From UBA1433 sp964581565 (GTDB lineage: Bacteria > Bacillota > Clostridia > Eubacteriales > UBA1433), in contig CAZOOZ010000006.1 in the NCBI GenBank assembly GCA_964581565.1, positions 62,001-126,000 of the forward strand: DNA of 64,000 nucleotides. The letters are read 5' to 3'. The notes beneath the pieces were generated by a model that was not told where the DNA came from, searched no databases, and worked only from the letters and a program-made list of their open reading frames with translations. The translations under genes and the position numbers were made by a program. Shown here piece by piece: positions 59,886 to 64,000 of this stretch (position 1 is the stretch's first letter; every line of letters starts with the position of its first letter).

Positions 59886-61073
59886 TTATTTCATTGTTAT
59901 AATCTCAGCATTATTGATAGCTTTTTGGGATAATTCTTGCCCTAATCCAGGTAAATCAGGAATGTCGAAATATCCGTTTATAGGTTGATAATCATACTCA
60001 CATTGCTCAATGATTGCCTGTGTTGTATTCGCAAAATGGTGTTCGTGTATTGTAAAATTCGGAATAGCTGCTTCTAAATGAAGCGCAGCCGCTTTCCCGA
60101 CAGGGCTTGTGCATACATGTGCTTGAACACCCACATCGTATACATGGGCCATATCAGCAATTTTCTTCGCTTCCGTAAGTCCGCCGCAATTGCCGATATC
60201 AGGCTGAATTAAAGAAAGGCTTCCGTTTTTAAAGAATGGTAAGAATCCCCACCTTGTATATGTTCTTTCTCCCCCCGCCAAAGGAATATCTGTATTATCT
60301 GCAATTTTTTTCATAACATCAGGATTGAGCGGAGTGCAGCCTTCCTCTAAGTACATAATATCATATTGCCGTGCCATTTTCGCAAATTGTATTGCTGTAT
60401 TTGCATCTGTCATCGCATGATTTTCGCAAATTATATCCACATCACATCCTACTACTTTTCTTACAGCGGCGAGTCTTTCTTCTCCTATTTTCATAATTTC
60501 TCTGCTGAGATACCCGATAGTATCCAAATGCCCTAAAAGCTTCCCGTCTCTGTTAAAACGTATAAAATTAATTTTTATTGCATCGTATCCCTCTTCCATA
60601 GCTTTTTCTGCCGCCTTGCAATAAAAATCTACGGATCCGCCGGCATCGGATGGATCAAAATCTTTCACCCCCCATCCAAATTGAAGCTGGCTTGCATATG
60701 CCCTCAATTTCACTCTTTGTTTTCCGCCTAATAATTGGTAAACAGGTTGATTACACACTTTTCCTTTTATATCCCAGAGAGCTATATCAATAGCACTGAT
60801 CGCCGCCATCAAGATTGCCCCGTTTCCCTGTCCCCAGAATGATCTTTTAAATAATTTTTCCCAAATGACTTCGTTATACATCGGATCCATTCCAATAATC
60901 ATAGGCGCGAAATCTTTTATAAGTTCAAGAGCACCTCTTGCACCGCTACCGATCCCAACTGCCGCTTCTCCTAAGCCATAGACGCCCTCATCCGTATTTA
61001 TTCTGCAAATAATTGGCCTTGTGCCGGCTCTGTCTTTTTTCAACGCTAACACATCAACACTTTTAATCTTCAT
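59886..61073 (-). CDS. Mandelate racemase/muconate lactonizing enzyme family dehydratase (sugar acid)
   Basis: An enolase-superfamily enzyme of 395 residues that abstracts the proton next to a carboxylate. The N-terminal capping domain ends near residue 115, and the barrel has DVDIICENHA, LEEGCTPLN and AGGERTYTRW, supplying the three metal carboxylates. VQAHVCTSPVGKAAALHLEA and FTIHEHHF have catalytic-type His. This pattern fits the galactonate/mannonate dehydratase (ManD/GalD) branch. GGAGG precedes the ATG. The substrate is probably a sugar acid feeding the neighbouring genes. Confidence 0.88.
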   Translation of the reverse strand: MKIKSVDVLALKKDRAGTRPIICRINTDEGVYGLGEAAVGIGSGARGALELIKDFAPMIIGMDPMYNEVIWEKLFKRSFWGQGNGAILMAAISAIDIALWDIKGKVCNQPVYQLLGGKQRVKLRAYASQLQFGWGVKDFDPSDAGGSVDFYCKAAEKAMEEGYDAIKINFIRFNRDGKLLGHLDTIGYLSREIMKIGEERLAAVRKVVGCDVDIICENHAMTDANTAIQFAKMARQYDIMYLEEGCTPLNPDVMKKIADNTDIPLAGGERTYTRWGFLPFFKNGSLSLIQPDIGNCGGLTEAKKIADMAHVYDVGVQAHVCTSPVGKAAALHLEAAIPNFTIHEHHFANTTQAIIEQCEYDYQPINGYFDIPDLPGLGQELSQKAINNAEIITMK

Positions 61074-61198
61074 ACAACAAACCTCCTCATACTTTCATAG
61101 ATTAAGTATATCAGATTTCAATTTTATTTAAACTTTAATAATATAAAATGTATTAACTCAGCTTCGAAAAATTAATAATTATTTATGGATATAGACAA

Positions 61199-61220
61199 AA
61201 AACACGCTATTGCGTGTTTT
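61199..61220. terminator. Second hairpin of a tandem terminator
   Basis: AAAACACGC (61199-61207) pairs with GCGTGTTTT (61212-61220), with T-rich sequence on the minus strand. It lies behind the terminator at 61247-61270. Confidence 0.75.
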
Positions 61221-61246
61221 CATTCTTTAATAGAGTTTTAACCTAA

Positions 61247-61270
61247 AAAACCACTTCTATAAGTGGTTTT
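61247..61270 (-). terminator. Terminator of the CoA-disulfide reductase gene
   Basis: AAAACCACTT (61247-61256) pairs with AAGTGGTTTT (61261-61270) around 4 bases, about 40 bases after the stop codon at 61309. Confidence 0.85.
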
Positions 61271-61308
61271 CACAATTCAACTGAATGCTGCTTTTATATT
61301 ATTTTTTA

Positions 61309-63012
61309 TTAATTAAAATTATATTCTGTTAGTATGATCTCTCTGTCTGTGGTTTTGTCATTAAAGTATTCGTAAAATGATAACGCCAAAAAGCTGCCCG
61401 TAATATTATATACATTTTCAAATCCAAAATGCTGAAGAAGCAACACGGCATAATAGCTTCTTTGCCCGGTTCTGCAATGAACGTATACAGGAACATCTTT
61501 GGGAATTTCTTCTATTCTGCTCCTAATCTCACTTAAAGGAATATTGATAGCACCTTTTATATGCCCAATATCATATTCGCATTTTTCTCTTACATCCAAT
61601 ATAAATTCATTATTTTCAACAAGTTCTCTTATCTTATTAACATTAACTTGTTTAAAATCTTTCTTTAAAAGGTTTGAAGCGATATATCCAGCATGATTAA
61701 CTACATCTTTCGCGGTTGAAAACGGAGGTGCGTAGCATAATTCCAAGTCTTTTAAATCGTCTACTGTTCCCCCGAATTTTATGACTGTCGCGATTATATC
61801 TATTCTTTTTATCGAATCTCCTTTTCCGATAGCCTGCGCTCCCAATATTTTTCCTGTTGGAACTTCAAACAAAAGTTTTAAAAACAATGGATTACTATCA
61901 GGCATTATTCCGACTTTATCCGGAAGTACCAAATTTACGATATCATAATTTATTTTTAAATTTTTTGATTTTATGGCCGCTTCACACAATCCCGTTGATG
62001 CGCCGTTGTAATCAAATACTTTTATAGCCGATGAACATATGTAACCCTTATTTATTGTAGACTTTTTATTGATATCATCTGCAGCGATTCTCGCTGCTTT
62101 TATAGCAGGTCCCGCGAGCGGCAGCTTTATCTTAGAATCTGTAAGCGCATTATATACTTCAATGGCGTCTCCGACCGCATATATGTCTTTATCGCTTGTT
62201 CTGTATTTTTCATCAACTTTTACAGCTCCCGTTTCGCCTATCTCAAGTCCCGCTTCTTCGGCTAGCGTAGTCTCTGGTATTACCCCTTTCGCCATTACAA
62301 TAGCTTGTGCGCTTATTTCTTTTCCGGAAGAAAGTATAGCTTTGTCGTCTTCAATTTTTTTTATTTTCTCTCCAATATATAAGTTGATACCCTTATCATA
62401 TATTTCTTTATGCAATATCTGAACCATATCATAATCAAATATATTTAATACCTGCCTTGAGGCAATGACGATCGAGACCTTGCATCCGGCCTTCCTTAAA
62501 TTTTCTGCTGTCTCTACTCCTATAAATCCTCCGCCTACAACGACTACTTCCTTCGTATCGTTGTTTTTCTTGATAAACTTATTTAAACAATCAATATCTA
62601 CTACATTTCTTATAAAAAAAACGTTGGCGCTATCTAGCCCGTCAATTTTTTCCCTTACGGGCTTCGCTCCCGGAGAGAGTATAAGCTTGTCATAGTTTTC
62701 CGTATAAACATCACCCGTCATAACATCTTTGACAGTTATATTTTTATTTGTTCTGTCTATTGACATTACTTCATTGTTTACTCTGGCTTTAATATTAAAC
62801 CGTTTTAAAAAAATCTCGGGGTTCATTAAAACCAAATCATCCGAGTCGTTGATAATACCGCTTAAATGATAAGGAAGAGCGCAATTTGAAAAAGAAACAT
62901 GCGGTCCCCTTTCAAACATAACTATTTCGTCTTCCTCACTATTTCTTCTAAGTCTCGCAGCTGCCGAAGCTCCGCCTGCAACCCCTCCGACAATTAAAAT
63001 TTTACGTCCCAT
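61309..63012 (-). CDS. CoA-disulfide reductase with C-terminal rhodanese domain (CoADR-RHD)
   Basis: A 567-residue FAD enzyme. The N-terminal FAD loop is LIVGGVAGGASAAARLRR, with the active cysteine (Cys44) in SFSNCALPYHLSG. The NAD loop is VVVVGGGFIGVETAENLRKAG, and a dimer domain follows to about 450. The last 100 residues are a rhodanese with CRTGQRSYYA as the active loop. Family members reduce CoA disulfide, CoA persulfide or polysulfide. The start is taken at 63012, where AAAGGA lies 7 bases upstream; the earlier ATG is too close. Confidence 0.92.
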   Translation of the reverse strand: MGRKILIVGGVAGGASAAARLRRNSEEDEIVMFERGPHVSFSNCALPYHLSGIINDSDDLVLMNPEIFLKRFNIKARVNNEVMSIDRTNKNITVKDVMTGDVYTENYDKLILSPGAKPVREKIDGLDSANVFFIRNVVDIDCLNKFIKKNNDTKEVVVVGGGFIGVETAENLRKAGCKVSIVIASRQVLNIFDYDMVQILHKEIYDKGINLYIGEKIKKIEDDKAILSSGKEISAQAIVMAKGVIPETTLAEEAGLEIGETGAVKVDEKYRTSDKDIYAVGDAIEVYNALTDSKIKLPLAGPAIKAARIAADDINKKSTINKGYICSSAIKVFDYNGASTGLCEAAIKSKNLKINYDIVNLVLPDKVGIMPDSNPLFLKLLFEVPTGKILGAQAIGKGDSIKRIDIIATVIKFGGTVDDLKDLELCYAPPFSTAKDVVNHAGYIASNLLKKDFKQVNVNKIRELVENNEFILDVREKCEYDIGHIKGAINIPLSEIRSRIEEIPKDVPVYVHCRTGQRSYYAVLLLQHFGFENVYNITGSFLALSFYEYFNDKTTDREIILTEYNFN

Positions 63013-63082
63013 ATCCATATCCTTTATTTAAGTTTTTTTGTAAGTTAGCCTATGCATATATTAATGATATTTATCTGTCGAG

Positions 63083-63107
63083 TTTACATCTTCTGTAGAT
63101 ATGTAAA
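63083..63107. promoter_or_regulatory. Operator-like dyad in the CoADR leader
   Basis: TTTACAT (63083-63089) and ATGTAAA (63101-63107) are a perfect inverted repeat, about 18 bases downstream of the -10 box of the CoADR promoter. A redox- or sulfur-responsive repressor could bind here. Confidence 0.35.
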
Positions 63108-63124
63108 ACCTACTTACTTTATTG

Positions 63125-63153
63125 ATTCTACATTATCTTATTGAAAAATTCAA
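63125..63153 (-). promoter_or_regulatory. Predicted promoter of the CoADR gene
   Basis: On the minus strand TTGAAT (63148-63153) and TAGAAT (63125-63130) are 17 bases apart. Confidence 0.55.
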
Positions 63154-63192
63154 ATGTTTTAAAGATGTTAATATAAATTCATTATAAATTAA

Positions 63193-63216
63193 AAAGCCAC
63201 GTTTAAGCGTGGCTTT
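63193..63216 (-). terminator. Terminator of the AhpD-like gene
   Basis: AAAGCCACG (63193-63201) pairs with CGTGGCTTT (63208-63216). A T-run follows on the minus strand, so CoADR is not in the same transcript. Confidence 0.88.
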
Positions 63217-63232
63217 AGCATTGATAACAATT

Positions 63233-63826
63233 TTATCTGTTATGATTAAAGTGTCCCTCATTGGCAAGCGGAGCGATAGTGCTCACCCATCTGTTTGTAT
63301 AATTAAAAAATCCCGCTATGTACGCCGCTTCCAAAATTTCATGATCATTCAATCCTGCTTCTCTGAGTTTATCAATCTGCCCGGTTGTAATCTCTTGAGG
63401 GTAAACAGTTACAAAATAAGCGTAATCACATAAAGCCCGTTGTTTTGGTGTAAGCTTTGCCGAGCGATAATTATATATTATTTTATCTACCCATATCGCA
63501 TCACCGGTCAGCCCTCTCAACATATCACCATGAGTTGTTAGACAATAAGAACAGCAGTTAATAGAAGACACAACCAATCCAATCATTTCTTTATCGGCTG
63601 TGCTCAAATAACAGGTTTCGGGTGTGAATAAAGACGCTTTAAAATCCAAAAATCCTTTGTACTGATGAGCGTTCAAAGGCAGGACTTTAAACAAATTATT
63701 GATAAATCCCCAATTATTCATCTGAGCTTCAATATTTTTATCAAAGATTTCCTGAAGCTCTTTTGGTATTTCGTTTTCCTTCGGCTTTTGCAAATAAGAT
63801 AATTGCTTTTCGTATTTAGTACTCAT
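63233..63826 (-). CDS. Carboxymuconolactone decarboxylase/AhpD-like peroxidase-related protein
   Basis: A 197-residue all-helical protein of the AhpD fold. The conserved redox pair is CSYCLTTHGDM (CxxC...H), as in AhpD-type peroxidase-related enzymes. FKVLPLNAHQYKGFLDFKASLF and NHEILEAAYIAGFFNYTNR are further family segments. It may reduce peroxides or serve as a thiol partner. The start is ATG 63826 with AAGGAG 10 bases upstream, rather than the TTG at 63835. A T-box leader lies directly upstream, which is unexpected for this family. Confidence 0.85.
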   Translation of the reverse strand: MSTKYEKQLSYLQKPKENEIPKELQEIFDKNIEAQMNNWGFINNLFKVLPLNAHQYKGFLDFKASLFTPETCYLSTADKEMIGLVVSSINCCSYCLTTHGDMLRGLTGDAIWVDKIIYNYRSAKLTPKQRALCDYAYFVTVYPQEITTGQIDKLREAGLNDHEILEAAYIAGFFNYTNRWVSTIAPLANEGHFNHNR

Positions 63827-63866
63827 TTCACACAATCTCCTTTTTTATTTTAATATTTTTAACCCT

Positions 63867-63896
63867 ATATCCTTTAAATCAAAGAATTAAGGATAT
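63867..63896. repeat. Inverted repeat between the T-box and the AhpD-like gene
   Basis: ATATCCTT (63867-63874) and AAGGATAT (63889-63896) can pair around a 14-base loop. It may be a second leader hairpin or an operator. Confidence 0.4.
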
Positions 63897-63901
63897 TAAA
63901 T

Positions 63902-64000
63902 AAAAAAACCGCCTCTGATTACTATCAGAGACGGGATATGCCCGCGGTACCACTCTGTTTATCCATATATACAATTATATAAGGACCACTCCATTCAGGT
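63902..64000 (-). ncRNA. T-box riboswitch, 3' part (antiterminator and terminator), truncated by the window edge
   Basis: On the minus strand AGAGTGGTACCGCGGG holds the T-box motif TGGTACCGCG (63943-63952), preceded by the typical GAATGGAGTGGTCCTT near 63980-63998. The antiterminator is CAGAG-(bulge TGGTACCG)-CGGG pairing CCCG-T-CTCTG. The same CTCTGAT segment (63924-63930) instead pairs with ATCAGAG (63913-63919) in a terminator (63909-63934) followed by seven U. The specifier loop is beyond the window, so the amino acid is unknown. The T after TGG pairs with a discriminator A in the tRNA. Confidence 0.93.

Noticed and set aside
1..64000. CRISPR arrays, tRNA or rRNA genes, insertion sequences, prophage genes
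   Set aside because: I found no regularly spaced repeats, no transposase or integrase motifs, no phage structural genes and no tRNA-like cloverleaf by eye.

Overview
The window looks like chromosome from a low-GC, endospore-forming anaerobe of the Clostridia (Bacillota). The evidence is the AT-rich intergenic DNA, strong GGAGG-type ribosome sites, a spoVA spore operon, a ferredoxin-linked 2-oxoacid oxidoreductase, TPP and T-box riboswitches, and a carboxyspermidine (not SpeE) polyamine route. No tRNA, rRNA, CRISPR array, prophage or insertion sequence was found. Nearly all genes are intact; one stretch (49685-50153) looks like decayed coding sequence.

Region by region. 1-2.4 kb: carboxy(nor)spermidine dehydrogenase and decarboxylase. 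2.4-5.2 kb: a DegV gene divergent from two acyltransferase-fold genes, with strong palindromes between the two promoters. 5.3-7.0 kb: a CPBP membrane protease and a CcpA-like LacI regulator. 7.2-10.3 kb: aminotransferase, proC and apbE. 10.4-14.1 kb: a TPP-riboswitch thiamine-salvage operon (cytX-thiM-thiE-thiD). 14.2-15.0 kb: NusG-domain-II and Gx-transporter membrane proteins that probably work with ApbE or a quinone/flavin system. 15.0-17.9 kb: spoVAA-AB-AC-AD-AE. 18.2-20.3 kb: an IclR regulator and an MFS transporter. 20.9-23.4 kb: a four-subunit TPP-dependent 2-oxoacid:ferredoxin oxidoreductase, a consumer of the cofactor made by the thi operon. 23.5-31.6 kb: mltG-trmR-trhP (wobble-uridine hydroxylation and methylation), dnaE, a lipoprotein, and mnmA (wobble-uridine thiolation). 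31.7-35.0 kb: a YhaO/YhaN-like nuclease-ATPase pair.

35.1-46.7 kb is one long minus-strand surface-polysaccharide operon. It holds a Wzx flippase, a Wzz-like protein with a degenerate tyrosine-kinase domain, a Wzy-like polymerase, three glycosyltransferases, and four enzymes matching the Wbp route from UDP-GlcNAc to a 2,3-diacetamido uronic acid sugar. 47.0-49.5 kb: an SsuABC/THI5-type ABC importer with an operator-like palindrome. 49.7-50.2 kb: decayed coding sequence. 50.4-52.6 kb: an unknown 174-residue protein followed by the CstA carbon-starvation transporter. 52.7-61.1 kb: a catabolic neighbourhood (iron alcohol dehydrogenase, 2-enoate-reductase-like flavoenzyme, D-2-hydroxyacid dehydrogenase, PdxA2, DUF1537 acid-sugar kinase, enolase-superfamily dehydratase), probably for a four-carbon or larger sugar acid. 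61.3-63.8 kb: a CoA-disulfide-reductase/rhodanese fusion and an AhpD-like protein. The AhpD-like gene is preceded by a T-box leader that runs off the right edge, an unusual pairing.

Starts were moved from the longest open frame where a ribosome site favours an inner codon. All function calls rest on reading motifs by eye; no search was run.
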